Assembly (NCBI GenBank): GCA_016784825.1
Contig: JADHTT010000070.1
Coordinates: 1-5,307 of the forward strand
DNA length: 5,307 nt
Direction: 5' to 3'
Source of the DNA: Campylobacterales bacterium
Lineage (GTDB): Bacteria; Campylobacterota; Campylobacteria; Campylobacterales; Arcobacteraceae
The notes below the pieces were generated by a model. The model saw only the letters and a list, made by a program, of their open reading frames with translations. It was not told the origin of the DNA and did not search any database. Every line of letters begins with the position of its first letter. Position 1 is the first letter of the stretch. A program made the translations under genes and the position numbers. Shown here piece after piece: positions 1 to 5,307 of the stretch.

Positions 1-149
1 TCTAAGTCTGTAGATTTTATAATTAATATATCATTAGTTATTTCTAATAATATATGCGATGTTATATTACTAGCATCTTTTTTTTCTAAAAATGGTTGCA
101 TAGATGTAATAACATTATCAAATATATTTTTTTCTATATTAAATTTCAT
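1..149 (-). CDS. dnaN: DNA polymerase III beta subunit (sliding clamp), 5' part only
   Basis: DnaN forms the ring-shaped clamp that tethers DNA polymerase III to DNA. Only the first 49 codons are in the window; the gene runs off the left edge, so the fragment is short but open throughout. The visible protein begins MKFNIEKNIF and continues with MQPFLEKKDASNITSHILLE and then IIKSTDL. This matches the start of the first clamp domain, where the family has a helix followed by 'ILSN/ITSH-xLLE' and a 'TDLE/STDL' strand; the PFLEKKDAS...TSH wording is typical of Campylobacterota DnaN as I recall it. The ATG at 149 is preceded by a purine-rich ribosome site (AAAAGGGG, 7 nt spacing), which fixes the start. 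It lies downstream of dnaA on the same strand, the usual dnaA-dnaN order. A weak -10-like TATAAC (184-189, minus) could give it its own promoter inside oriC2. Confidence 0.93.
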   Translation of the reverse strand, partial: MKFNIEKNIFDNVITSMQPFLEKKDASNITSHILLEITNDILIIKSTDL

Positions 150-178
150 TTTATTTCCCCTTTTAATATTAAATTATT

Positions 179-193
179 TAGTAGTTATAGTAG
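179..193 (+). promoter_or_regulatory. DnaA-trio-like trinucleotide array next to the DnaA boxes
   Basis: Five in-register triplets read TAG TAG TTA TAG TAG on the plus strand. They end 4 nt before the first minus-strand DnaA box (198-206). Read 3' to 5' moving away from the box, the plus strand gives GAT GAT ATT GAT GAT, which is the polarity and wording of the DnaA-trio motif onto which DnaA filaments load to melt origins. The same bases also contain a weak -10-like TATAAC for dnaN on the minus strand (184-189), so two roles are possible. The spacer to the box is short and not GC-rich, which differs from the Bacillus arrangement. Confidence 0.55.
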
Positions 194-197
194 TGTA

Positions 198-214
198 TGT
201 GAATAGGTGAAAAT
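198..214 (-). promoter_or_regulatory. Pair of DnaA boxes, minus orientation (oriC2)
   Basis: On the minus strand, 206-198 reads CTATTCACA and 214-206 reads ATTTTCACC. Both carry TTCAC at positions 4-8 of the 9-mer. The two sites share one base, giving an 8-bp repeat distance. The first is identical to the plus-strand site at 279-287. The second ends in C rather than A and is probably the weaker of the two. Confidence 0.7.
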
Positions 215-234
215 ATATCTTCAAGTAAGTTTAT

Positions 235-250
235 TAGATAGTTATATCTA
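235..250. repeat. Short inverted repeat between the two DnaA-box pairs
   Basis: TAGATA (235-240) and TATCTA (245-250) form perfect 6-bp arms around a GTTA loop. The repeat lies midway between the two box pairs of oriC2. It is too AT-rich and too short to act as a terminator. It may be an operator for an origin-binding regulator, or chance in AT-rich DNA. Confidence 0.3.
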
Positions 251-268
251 TTGAAAACATTTTGAAAT

Positions 269-287
269 ATATTCACAACTATTCACA
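269..287 (+). promoter_or_regulatory. Pair of DnaA boxes, plus orientation (oriC2)
   Basis: Plus-strand 269-277 reads ATATTCACA and 279-287 reads CTATTCACA, a 10-bp repeat distance, close to one helical turn, so both sites would face the same side of the DNA. Both have the TTCAC core and a terminal A. Beyond them the DNA is T/A-rich into the dnaA stop codon region, but there is no trinucleotide array on this side. Confidence 0.7.
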
Positions 288-315
288 TTTTTTATTAAAC
301 TTTATAATTTGCTTA

Positions 316-1632
316 TTAATCCTTATTGATAATTTTGTTTTTTATATTTTCTATTATTAATTTAAAGTTTTCATCTTTTTCAATCAATTCATTTGCCTTA
401 GAAATATTTTTGGATACAGATGAGTGATCTTTCATACCTAAATATTTTGCAATGTCTGGCATAGAGTTATGTGTTAATTCTCTAGCTAAAAATATAACTA
501 CTCTTCTTGCATTTACCACAGTAGCTGTACGCTTAGATGATTTTAAGTCACTAGGTTTAATATTTAATTCTTCTGAAACAATGTTAATAATATCAGGTAA
601 TTTAACATTTTCTTTTATATCTTTGATATGATCTTTTAAAAGATGTTTTACAAATTCTAAATCTATTTTTTGACCTAAGAGAGAACTACTTGCATTGATT
701 CTAATTAATACACCTTCAATTTCCCGTATAGAACTATCAAGATTTGTAGCTATAAAATTTACTATATCGTTATTTAAATTAAATCCATTTAGCTCACTTT
801 TTTTCTTTACAATAGCTATTTTAGTCTCTAGTGCTGGTATTTGAATATCAGCAATTAATCCCCATTCAAATCTAGTTTTTAATCTATCAACCAAGCTAGA
901 AATTGCTGATGGTAATCTATCAGATGTTAAAATTATTTGTTTATTTTTTGAGTGTAATTCATTAAATGTATGAAAAAACTCTTCTTGTGTCTGTTCTTTA
1001 TTACTAAAAAATTGAACATCATCAATAATCAATGCATTGCAATATCTGTATTTATCCCTAAAATGAGGCATAGTATTGTTTTTTATAGAGAAAGTGAAGT
1101 CATTCATAAATTGTTCACTAGTTACGTAAATTACTTTTTTGCCATCATTAATTAAATAATTACCAATAGCTTGGACTAAGTGTGTTTTACCTAGTCCTGT
1201 ACCACCATATATAAAAAATGGATTAAATTGAAGTGAACCTTTTTTAGCTACAGCAAGTGCAGCATTATAAGCCATTTGATTAGATGGGCCAACTATAAAT
1301 GAATCAAAAGTATAAGAAGCATTTAAAATTGTATTAACTTTATTTTTTTCATCTTCTTGTGTTTTTTCTAATTCTTTTTTTGTTTTTTTACGCTCACCAA
1401 TTACTCTAATTTCAACATTTGGTGTTTCATTAGTTATATCGCATATGGTTTCTTTGATAGGGTCTATATATTTTGTTATTATCCAATTGGCTATGAATTT
1501 ATTTTGTACTTCGAAGACAGAGCATTCACTTGATGAAGAATTTTTTTTATAATTTAATTGCTTTAGATATTTTTGAAAATCTTGTGCAGTTACTTTATGC
1601 CGTAATGTATTTAAAAATTCTTGTGTTGTCAA
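316..1632 (-). CDS. dnaA: Chromosomal replication initiator protein DnaA
   Basis: DnaA is the AAA+ ATPase that binds oriC boxes, melts the origin and recruits the helicase. The 438-residue length fits the smaller DnaAs of this class. Domain I is about residues 1-75, followed by a short charged linker (80-100). The AAA+ core has Walker A GGTGLGKT (143-150), Walker B LIIDDVQF (201-208), sensor I around LTSDR (235-239), box VII LKTRFEWG (251-258) with conserved arginines, and sensor II near SIREIEG (301-307). The C-terminal DNA-binding domain has the basic loop around RTATVVNARR (368-377) and the helix-turn-helix signature KDHSSVSKNISK (401-412), where many DnaAs have DHTTV; such changes accompany the TTCAC-core box in Campylobacterota. 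The start is TTG at 1632: an in-frame stop lies 18-20 bp upstream with no ATG between, AAAGAG sits 10 nt before it, and MTTQEFL fits relatives. It diverges from ruvC; boxes in its leader suggest autoregulation. Confidence 0.98.
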   Translation of the reverse strand: MTTQEFLNTLRHKVTAQDFQKYLKQLNYKKNSSSSECSVFEVQNKFIANWIITKYIDPIKETICDITNETPNVEIRVIGERKKTKKELEKTQEDEKNKVNTILNASYTFDSFIVGPSNQMAYNAALAVAKKGSLQFNPFFIYGGTGLGKTHLVQAIGNYLINDGKKVIYVTSEQFMNDFTFSIKNNTMPHFRDKYRYCNALIIDDVQFFSNKEQTQEEFFHTFNELHSKNKQIILTSDRLPSAISSLVDRLKTRFEWGLIADIQIPALETKIAIVKKKSELNGFNLNNDIVNFIATNLDSSIREIEGVLIRINASSSLLGQKIDLEFVKHLLKDHIKDIKENVKLPDIINIVSEELNIKPSDLKSSKRTATVVNARRVVIFLARELTHNSMPDIAKYLGMKDHSSVSKNISKANELIEKDENFKLIIENIKNKIINKD

Positions 1633-1688
1633 TTTGTAATAACTCTTTAATTAATTTTAACTTATTTTATCTAATCTTTTATAAGTTT

Positions 1689-1694
1689 ATCATA
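1689..1694 (-). promoter_or_regulatory. Possible -10 element of the dnaA promoter
   Basis: Minus-strand TATGAT would give a transcript starting near 1682 and a leader of about 50 nt before the TTG start. No convincing -35 hexamer is present, which is common for sigma-70 promoters in this class. The DnaA box at 1710-1718 would lie near the -35 position, so DnaA binding could repress its own gene. This is a motif match in very AT-rich DNA only. Confidence 0.3.
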
Positions 1695-1697
1695 AGA

Positions 1698-1703
1698 TAC
1701 AAT
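1698..1703 (+). promoter_or_regulatory. Possible -10 element of the ruvC promoter
   Basis: Plus-strand TACAAT lies back to back with the dnaA candidate. Initiation near 1710 would place all four DnaA boxes of oriC1 in the ruvC leader. There is no clear -35 element. The evidence is weak. Confidence 0.22.
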
Positions 1704-1709
1704 TTATTA

Positions 1710-1750
1710 AGTGAATAACTTAGATGTGAATGATGTGAAAATGTGAATAA
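1710..1750 (-). promoter_or_regulatory. Cluster of four co-oriented DnaA boxes (oriC1)
   Basis: All four sites read on the minus strand and have TTCAC at positions 4-8: TTATTCACT (1718-1710), TCATTCACA (1733-1725), ATTTTCACA (1742-1734) and TTATTCACA (1750-1742). Start-to-start distances are 15, 9 and 8 bp. The second matches the Helicobacter pylori consensus exactly, and the fourth differs from the classical TTATCCACA box by one base. On the plus strand the cluster shows as a repeated GATGTGAA with a 9-bp period (1723 and 1732). Confidence 0.78.
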
Positions 1751-1765
1751 CTTATTAGGGTAATG

Positions 1766-2248
1766 ATGCAAAGCTATAAAATTTTGGGTGTTGATCCAGG
1801 TACAATAAATTGTGGTTACGCAATTTTAGAAGTGAATAGAACTGGAAAAAGATTAATTGAAGCAGGATTAATAAAAATTAAATCTAGAATTTTACAAGAG
1901 CAAATAGTTGAACTTGTAGAAGGTTTAGATTTAATCTTTTCTTCTCATGATATAAAAGAAGTTGCAATTGAAGATATTTTTTATGCACATAATCCAAAAT
2001 CAGTAATAAAACTAGCACAATTTAGAGGAGCATTGAGTTTAAAGATATTACAAGAGTTTGGTAATTTTTCTGAATATACACCACTTCAAGTAAAAAAAGC
2101 AGTTACGGGTAATGGAAAAGCTGCAAAAGAACAAGTAGCTTTTATGGTTAAAAGGCTACTTGGTATAAAAAAAGAGATTAAACCACTAGATATTACAGAT
2201 GCAATAGCTGTAGCACTTACCCATTCTCAACGATTAAAAATGAATTAA
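1766..2248 (+). CDS. ruvC: Crossover junction endodeoxyribonuclease RuvC
   Basis: RuvC is the dimeric, metal-dependent nuclease that resolves Holliday junctions with the RuvAB branch-migration motor. Using the second ATG as residue 1 (160 residues, against 173 in E. coli), the RNase-H-like fold carries the four acidic catalytic positions: D10 in LGVDPGT near the start, E69 in VAIED, and D142 and D145 in [14 protein letters not shown], with the accessory histidine H153. The [19 protein letters not shown] stretch (72-90) and [10 protein letters not shown] (116-125) are the usual family blocks. Two adjacent ATGs (1763 and 1766) are possible starts; AGGG at 1757-1760 lies 5 nt from the second and only 2 nt from the first, so 1766 is preferred. 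The gene diverges from dnaA across oriC1 and converges on the PLP-enzyme gene, overlapping it by 32 bp. No terminator hairpin is visible after it. Confidence 0.97.
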   Translation: MQSYKILGVDPGTINCGYAILEVNRTGKRLIEAGLIKIKSRILQEQIVELVEGLDLIFSSHDIKEVAIEDIFYAHNPKSVIKLAQFRGALSLKILQEFGNFSEYTPLQVKKAVTGNGKAAKEQVAFMVKRLLGIKKEIKPLDITDAIAVALTHSQRLKMN

Positions 2249-3422
2249 TAATATCAGTGGCAATCAAATCAGGATCTTCTAAACCAATTGATAGCCTAAT
2301 AAGTCCATCTGTAATACCTAATAAACTTTTTTCATTATCTGAAAAATCCCTATAAATTGTACTTGCCATATGAAGTGCTAGTGTTCTACTATCACCAATA
2401 TTTGCAGTAAGCGTAAGTAATTTACAGTTATCTAGAAGTTTAAAGGCACGATCTTTTGTACCCATATCAATAGTGACAATAGTACCACATCCATTAGAAT
2501 ATTTTGATAAATAAAGCTCATGATCTATGTTTGTTAATAGTGAAGGGTGATTAACATTTATATGTGTATCTTGAAGTTTTCTTGCAATTATTTCACAGCT
2601 ATTATTTACTCTTTCATTTCTAAGTTCCAAAGTTTCAAGACCAAGTAAAGTATAATAACTAGCATTTGCATTTGCACTCATTCCTAAATCTCTAAGTACT
2701 CTTTTTTTTGCAGAGCCTATAAGTGCTTTTGAACCTAGCTTTTCAATAAAAGGAGATAAAAACTGATATCTATTTGATTTAAACTTATCACTATCTTCAA
2801 GTTTTCTAAATAGTGCAATACCACCTAATGCAGATGAATTACCACTAATAATCTTTGTTGTTGAATATACAACAATATCAGCACCTAATTCTAGTGGTTT
2901 AACAATAATAGGTGTAATTGTATTATCCACAATAAATGCAATTTGATGCTTGGAAGCAATTTTACCTATTGCTTCAATATCTACAAGTCTTAAATTTGGA
3001 TTACCTACAGATTCACAAAAGATAACTTTTGTTTGAGGTGTAATAGATTTTTCAAGATTTTCAAGATCGTCTGCTTTAAAAAAATTTGAATTAATATTAA
3101 ACCTTGGAAGGGTTTGTGATAATAATGCATAGCTACCACCAAATAGTCCACCTATTGCTAATACCTCATCACCACTATCACATAAAGACATAATAGCCAT
3201 TGATATAGCACCCATGCCTGAACTTGTAGCAATACCACCAATAGCACCTTCTAGTGATGCCATTTTTTGTTCTAATGTAGATGAAGTGGGATTACCCATC
3301 CTTGAGTATAAAGGCTTTGAACAATTTCCTGAAAATATATCTTCGGCTTCTTTTGAATTTGAATAAGAGAATGAAGCTGAAGAGCTTATGGGTGTTGATA
3401 TTGCACTATCAAAATTTGTCAT
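2217..3422 (-). CDS. PLP-dependent Cys/Met-metabolism enzyme, divergent MetY/MetC-like
   Basis: This is a fold-type I PLP enzyme of the Cys/Met metabolism family, which includes O-acetylhomoserine sulfhydrylase (MetY), cystathionine gamma-synthase and the C-S lyases. With the ATG at 3422 it has 401 residues. Visible features are YSR (39-41) for the PLP phosphate of the partner subunit, SGM (68-70), VDN with D166 for the pyridine nitrogen, STTK with Schiff-base lysine K190, and R376 in [10 protein letters not shown] for the substrate carboxylate. [15 protein letters not shown] (341-355) most resembles MetY and cystathionine gamma-synthase. It is odd in three ways: the usual catalytic tyrosine in LYGGT is F94 (LFGGS), the residues after the lysine are IISGN rather than Y-I/V-GGH, and the N-terminus lacks about 15 residues. 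A TTG 18 bp upstream is in frame, but the ATG forms TAATG with the thyX stop, so coupled translation is likely. Exact substrate is uncertain. Confidence 0.88.
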   Translation of the reverse strand: MTNFDSAISTPISSSASFSYSNSKEAEDIFSGNCSKPLYSRMGNPTSSTLEQKMASLEGAIGGIATSSGMGAISMAIMSLCDSGDEVLAIGGLFGGSYALLSQTLPRFNINSNFFKADDLENLEKSITPQTKVIFCESVGNPNLRLVDIEAIGKIASKHQIAFIVDNTITPIIVKPLELGADIVVYSTTKIISGNSSALGGIALFRKLEDSDKFKSNRYQFLSPFIEKLGSKALIGSAKKRVLRDLGMSANANASYYTLLGLETLELRNERVNNSCEIIARKLQDTHINVNHPSLLTNIDHELYLSKYSNGCGTIVTIDMGTKDRAFKLLDNCKLLTLTANIGDSRTLALHMASTIYRDFSDNEKSLLGITDGLIRLSIGLEDPDLIATDIINSFLIVENG

Positions 3423-4099
3423 TAATCGTTTGCTATACAATCTTGAAATAAATATTGGTGATCAATAGGAAGTGCTTTATAAAGCGCAAGAGCTAAATCT
3501 CTAATCTCCCATAAAGCAGCTTTGCTACTTCTTAGACTAATGAAATTTTGTAAACTTCTTGCATTGATTGTCCAAGTTAATTCTGTCTTATAACTTTCAG
3601 GTAAACAAAATTTAGCCTTGTCATTTCCAACACCACTTTGCAATACTAGTCTAAGATTATCAAGCGCAACAACTGAAGAGAAATCAGTAAAAAGATCACC
3701 TGTAAATACAAGATATTTTGATGCTCTTTGCATATGTATATCGGCATATACTTCATCTGAATTTGTGTATTTTTCATAAAGTTCTAAAGCACTCATACCA
3801 TCACTAAATGTATCTTCATCTTTTAATTCTTTTAGTGTGTATCTTGTAGATTTTACACTAGGAGAGGCCATTCTATGACGAGCTAACTCCTGAAGCAACG
3901 CTCTACTTACACCAGCAATATAAAATGTATAAGTTAGATGCTCTAAAGTTGAAGCGTGCTTAAATTTATTACCAACTCTATTGATTAAATCTTTATCTTT
4001 ATCCCCACCATCATCACTTTTATCAAATGATTGCCAACAAGTTCTAATAGCGTGCGCGCAAACATCTAGTGATGAATGCTGCATAAGTGTAATATTCAT
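3422..4099 (-). CDS. thyX: Flavin-dependent thymidylate synthase ThyX
   Basis: ThyX makes dTMP from dUMP with methylene-tetrahydrofolate as carbon donor and FAD/NADPH as reductant, yielding tetrahydrofolate rather than the dihydrofolate made by ThyA. The 225-residue protein shows the diagnostic RHR-x7-S motif (R74-H75-R76 to S84, in RHRMASPSVKSTRYT). Other family blocks are the FKHASTLEH segment (46-54) and the C-terminal NARSLQNFISLR (179-190) with nucleotide-binding arginines. The CWQSFDK...GGDKDKDLI stretch (21-39) is like Campylobacter and Helicobacter ThyX as I recall them. The ATG at 4099 has an AAAGGA ribosome site 8 nt upstream. It is the first gene of a minus-strand pair with the PLP enzyme, overlapping it by one base through TAATG. 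No ThyA-type gene is in the window, so whether ThyX is the only dTMP synthase is unknown here. Confidence 0.97.
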   Translation of the reverse strand: MNITLMQHSSLDVCAHAIRTCWQSFDKSDDGGDKDKDLINRVGNKFKHASTLEHLTYTFYIAGVSRALLQELARHRMASPSVKSTRYTLKELKDEDTFSDGMSALELYEKYTNSDEVYADIHMQRASKYLVFTGDLFTDFSSVVALDNLRLVLQSGVGNDKAKFCLPESYKTELTWTINARSLQNFISLRSSKAALWEIRDLALALYKALPIDHQYLFQDCIAND

Positions 4100-4129
4100 A
4101 AATATAATCCTTTAGTGTTATTTTATTTT

Positions 4130-4135
4130 ATTATA
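4130..4135 (-). promoter_or_regulatory. Candidate -10 element of the thyX promoter
   Basis: Minus-strand TATAAT is a perfect -10 hexamer. It would start transcription near 4123 and leave a leader of about 24 nt that includes the AAAGGA ribosome site. The -35 position (CTTAAT) is poor, as is common in this class. A 10-bp palindrome AAGATATCTT (4156-4165) lies just upstream and overlaps the -35 region. The promoter would serve both thyX and the PLP-enzyme gene. Confidence 0.5.
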
Positions 4136-4348
4136 CAACAAGCTATATAAATATTAAGATATCTTTTGAAAACCTTATTAAACTTTGCTTACAACGGTAA
4201 TATAGAAGAGATAATAAGTGGTGCTAAAATAGAGCAGGGCAGTTGGATGTAAAAAAACAAATATCAGATAGAATCTATAATGAGTTAAAAGTTTACTTGA
4301 GATAGTACTTTAAGCCATTCCAAAATTTAAACTTAAGCGAATATTAGA
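4136..4348. other. thyX-typA spacer, no confident gene
   Basis: Between the divergent thyX and typA promoters lie about 210 bp without a confident gene. The stretch 4216-4250 is less AT-rich than its surroundings. Two short open stretches sit there on the plus strand: 4151-4252, ending in residues like EEIISGAKIEQGSWM, and 4228-4305, giving LDVKKQISDRIYNELKVYLR from a possible TTG at 4243. They overlap in different frames across an A7 run (4251-4257). They could be the remnant of a frameshifted gene. Neither has a good ribosome site or a recognisable family. I see no tRNA, SRP RNA or terminator-like hairpin. Confidence 0.4.
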
Positions 4349-4354
4349 TATAAT
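4349..4354 (+). promoter_or_regulatory. Candidate -10 element of the typA promoter
   Basis: A perfect TATAAT precedes typA by 44 bp. Initiation near 4361 would give a leader of about 38 nt carrying the AAGGA ribosome site. The -35 region (TTTAAA, 17-bp spacing) is a poor match. It points away from the thyX promoter, so the two transcription units are divergent. Confidence 0.5.
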
Positions 4355-4398
4355 CCGCGAATAATTAGGTGATAATAAATTGCCATTAAGGAATAAAT

Positions 4399-5307
4399 AT
4401 GAGAGATATTAGAAATATCGCAGTAATTGCACACGTTGACCACGGTAAAACAACACTTGTAGATGAGTTATTAAAACAATCAGGAACATTTGATGAAAGA
4501 GATGAAACTGAAGAAAGAATGATGGATAGTAATGATATTGAAAAAGAAAGAGGAATTACAATCTTAGCAAAAAATACTGCTATTGATTATAAAGATACTA
4601 GAATTAATATTATTGATACTCCAGGCCATGCAGACTTTGGTGGTGAGGTTGAAAGAGTTTTAAAAATGGTTGATTCTGTTTTATTACTTGTAGATGCTCA
4701 AGAAGGTGCAATGCCTCAAACAAAATTTGTTGTTAAAAAAGCACTTGAATTAGGTTTAAAACCAATTGTTGTTATTAATAAAATTGACAAACCTGCTGGT
4801 GAGCCAGATAGAGTTGTTGATGAAGTATTTGACCTTTTTGATCAAATGGGAGCAAATGAAGAGCAATTAGAGTTTGAAGTTGTATATGCAGCGGCTAAAA
4901 ATGGTTATGCAAAATTGTCTTTAGACGATCCAAGTGAAAATATGATTCCATTATTAGACTTAATTGTTGAAAAAGTACCTGCTCCAACAGGATCTGATGA
5001 AAATGGTCTACAGCTTCAAGTATTTAACTTATCTCATGATAACTTTATTGGTAAAATTGGTATTGCTAGAATTTTTAATGGTACTATCTCTATGGGTGAA
5101 ACAGTAACTTTAGTGAAAGCTGATGGAGAAAAAGTTAAAGGTAGAGTATCTAAACTTATTGGATTTAAAGGTTTAGAAAGAATGGATATTCAAAAAGCTG
5201 GTCATGGTGATATTGTTGCTATTGCTGGTTTTGAAACTATAGATGTTGGTGATTCACTTTGTGATCCTGCTAATCCAATGCCACTTGATCCTTTACATAT
5301 TGAGGAG
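4399..5307 (+). CDS. typA: Ribosome-associated GTPase TypA/BipA, 5' part
   Basis: TypA (BipA) is a translational GTPase related to EF-G and LepA that binds the 70S ribosome and aids 50S assembly and growth under stress or cold. The window holds the first 303 residues, roughly half of the usual 600 or so; the frame stays open to the right edge. The G domain shows AHVDHGKT (11-18), RGIT with the switch threonine (51-54), DTPGH (73-77) and NKID (127-130), with YAAAKNG (163-169) at the G5 position. The [18 protein letters not shown] block (38-55) is characteristic of TypA rather than EF-G or LepA. Domain II, a beta-barrel, spans about 205-290 ([20 protein letters not shown] onward). The ATG has AAGGA 6 nt upstream. 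It stands alone on the plus strand, divergent from thyX, with its own TATAAT. Nothing suggests damage in the visible part. Confidence 0.97.
   Translation, partial: MRDIRNIAVIAHVDHGKTTLVDELLKQSGTFDERDETEERMMDSNDIEKERGITILAKNTAIDYKDTRINIIDTPGHADFGGEVERVLKMVDSVLLLVDAQEGAMPQTKFVVKKALELGLKPIVVINKIDKPAGEPDRVVDEVFDLFDQMGANEEQLEFEVVYAAAKNGYAKLSLDDPSENMIPLLDLIVEKVPAPTGSDENGLQLQVFNLSHDNFIGKIGIARIFNGTISMGETVTLVKADGEKVKGRVSKLIGFKGLERMDIQKAGHGDIVAIAGFETIDVGDSLCDPANPMPLDPLHIEE

Larger units (their letters stand above)
150..315. other. Putative oriC2: dnaA-dnaN spacer with DnaA boxes and AT-rich unwinding region
   Basis: This gene-free spacer holds four 9-mers with the TTCAC core at positions 4-8, the core published for epsilonproteobacterial DnaA boxes. 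Two are on the minus strand (198-206 and 206-214) and two on the plus strand (269-277 and 279-287), so the two pairs point away from each other. Left of the minus pair is a TAG-type trinucleotide array (179-193) and then nearly pure A/T toward dnaN (161-180), the best candidate for the DNA unwinding element. Published work on Arcobacter, Wolinella and Sulfurimonas origins places boxes on both sides of dnaA and melting on the dnaN side; the layout here agrees. Assignment as an origin is inferred from sites and context. Confidence 0.8.
1633..1762. other. Putative oriC1: dnaA-ruvC divergent spacer
   Basis: This 130-bp spacer separates the divergent starts of dnaA and ruvC. Its ruvC-proximal part carries four co-oriented DnaA-box-like sites; its dnaA-proximal part (1633-1709) is AT-rich leader with back-to-back -10 candidates. 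With the boxes on the other side of dnaA it would form the bipartite origin described for Campylobacterota. No plus-strand TTCAC occurs in the spacer. Confidence 0.75.

Noticed and set aside
253..259. Possible HP1021-type regulator site (minus-strand TGTTTTC) in oriC2
   Set aside because: It has one mismatch to the TGTT[TA]C[TA] consensus as I recall it, and a single imperfect 7-mer in AT-rich DNA is not evidence.
1090..1120. GTGAA and TTCAC pentamers inside dnaA, also near 1525
   Set aside because: A 5-base core is expected often by chance in coding DNA; the flanking bases fit the box poorly and the codons encode conserved DnaA protein.
970..1155. Plus-strand open frame antisense to dnaA (61 codons)
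   Set aside because: It lies wholly within the conserved AAA+ coding region of dnaA, has low-complexity hydrophobic composition and no family signature; it is a shadow of the real gene.
1530..1718. Plus-strand open frame antisense to the dnaA start (62 codons)
   Set aside because: It overlaps dnaA and the oriC1 leader, is Phe/Leu/Ile/Asn-rich from AT-rich DNA and has no convincing ribosome site.
3423..3440. Upstream in-frame TTG start for the PLP enzyme (six extra residues)
   Set aside because: It lies inside thyX coding sequence with no ribosome site, whereas the ATG at 3422 forms the TAATG overlap with the thyX stop.
4216..4250. GC-richer patch considered as a small structured RNA (SRP RNA or tRNA)
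   Set aside because: It lacks the SRP GGAAGCAGCC-type core, a T-arm TTCGA motif and any stable complementary arms that I can find.

Overview
The window is strongly AT-rich and carries the chromosomal replication-origin neighbourhood of a Campylobacterota (formerly Epsilonproteobacteria) bacterium, most likely of the Arcobacter group (Arcobacteraceae). The evidence is the gene order dnaN-dnaA (minus strand) next to divergent ruvC (plus strand), a flavin-dependent thymidylate synthase of the Campylobacter type, and DnaA-box-like sites with the TTCAC core described for this class. Genus assignment rests on remembered protein similarity, not on a search.

Layout from left to right: the first 49 codons of dnaN (minus, cut by the window edge); a dnaN-dnaA spacer of about 165 bp with four DnaA-box-like sites, a TAG-type trinucleotide array and AT-rich DNA, read here as oriC2; dnaA (minus, TTG start); a dnaA-ruvC spacer of 130 bp with four co-oriented boxes, read as oriC1; ruvC (plus). 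Convergent to ruvC, and overlapping its 3' end by 32 bp, is a two-gene minus-strand unit, thyX followed by a PLP-dependent Cys/Met-metabolism enzyme, joined by a TAATG stop-start overlap. A spacer of about 300 bp with divergent promoter candidates separates thyX from typA (plus), whose first 303 codons are present before the window ends.

Functionally, DnaA would bind both box clusters, melt the AT-rich side of oriC2 next to dnaN, and hand over to the replisome, whose sliding clamp is DnaN. RuvC resolves Holliday junctions and its leader holds oriC1. ThyX makes dTMP for DNA synthesis. The PLP enzyme is coupled to thyX translationally, but its substrate is uncertain because a normally catalytic tyrosine is phenylalanine. 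TypA/BipA is a ribosome-associated GTPase and looks like an independent transcription unit.

Most of the window is housekeeping DNA. The points most worth a second look are the bipartite origin with its DnaA-trio-like array, the divergent PLP enzyme, and a possible decayed coding remnant between thyX and typA. I see no CRISPR, tRNA, rRNA or insertion sequence.
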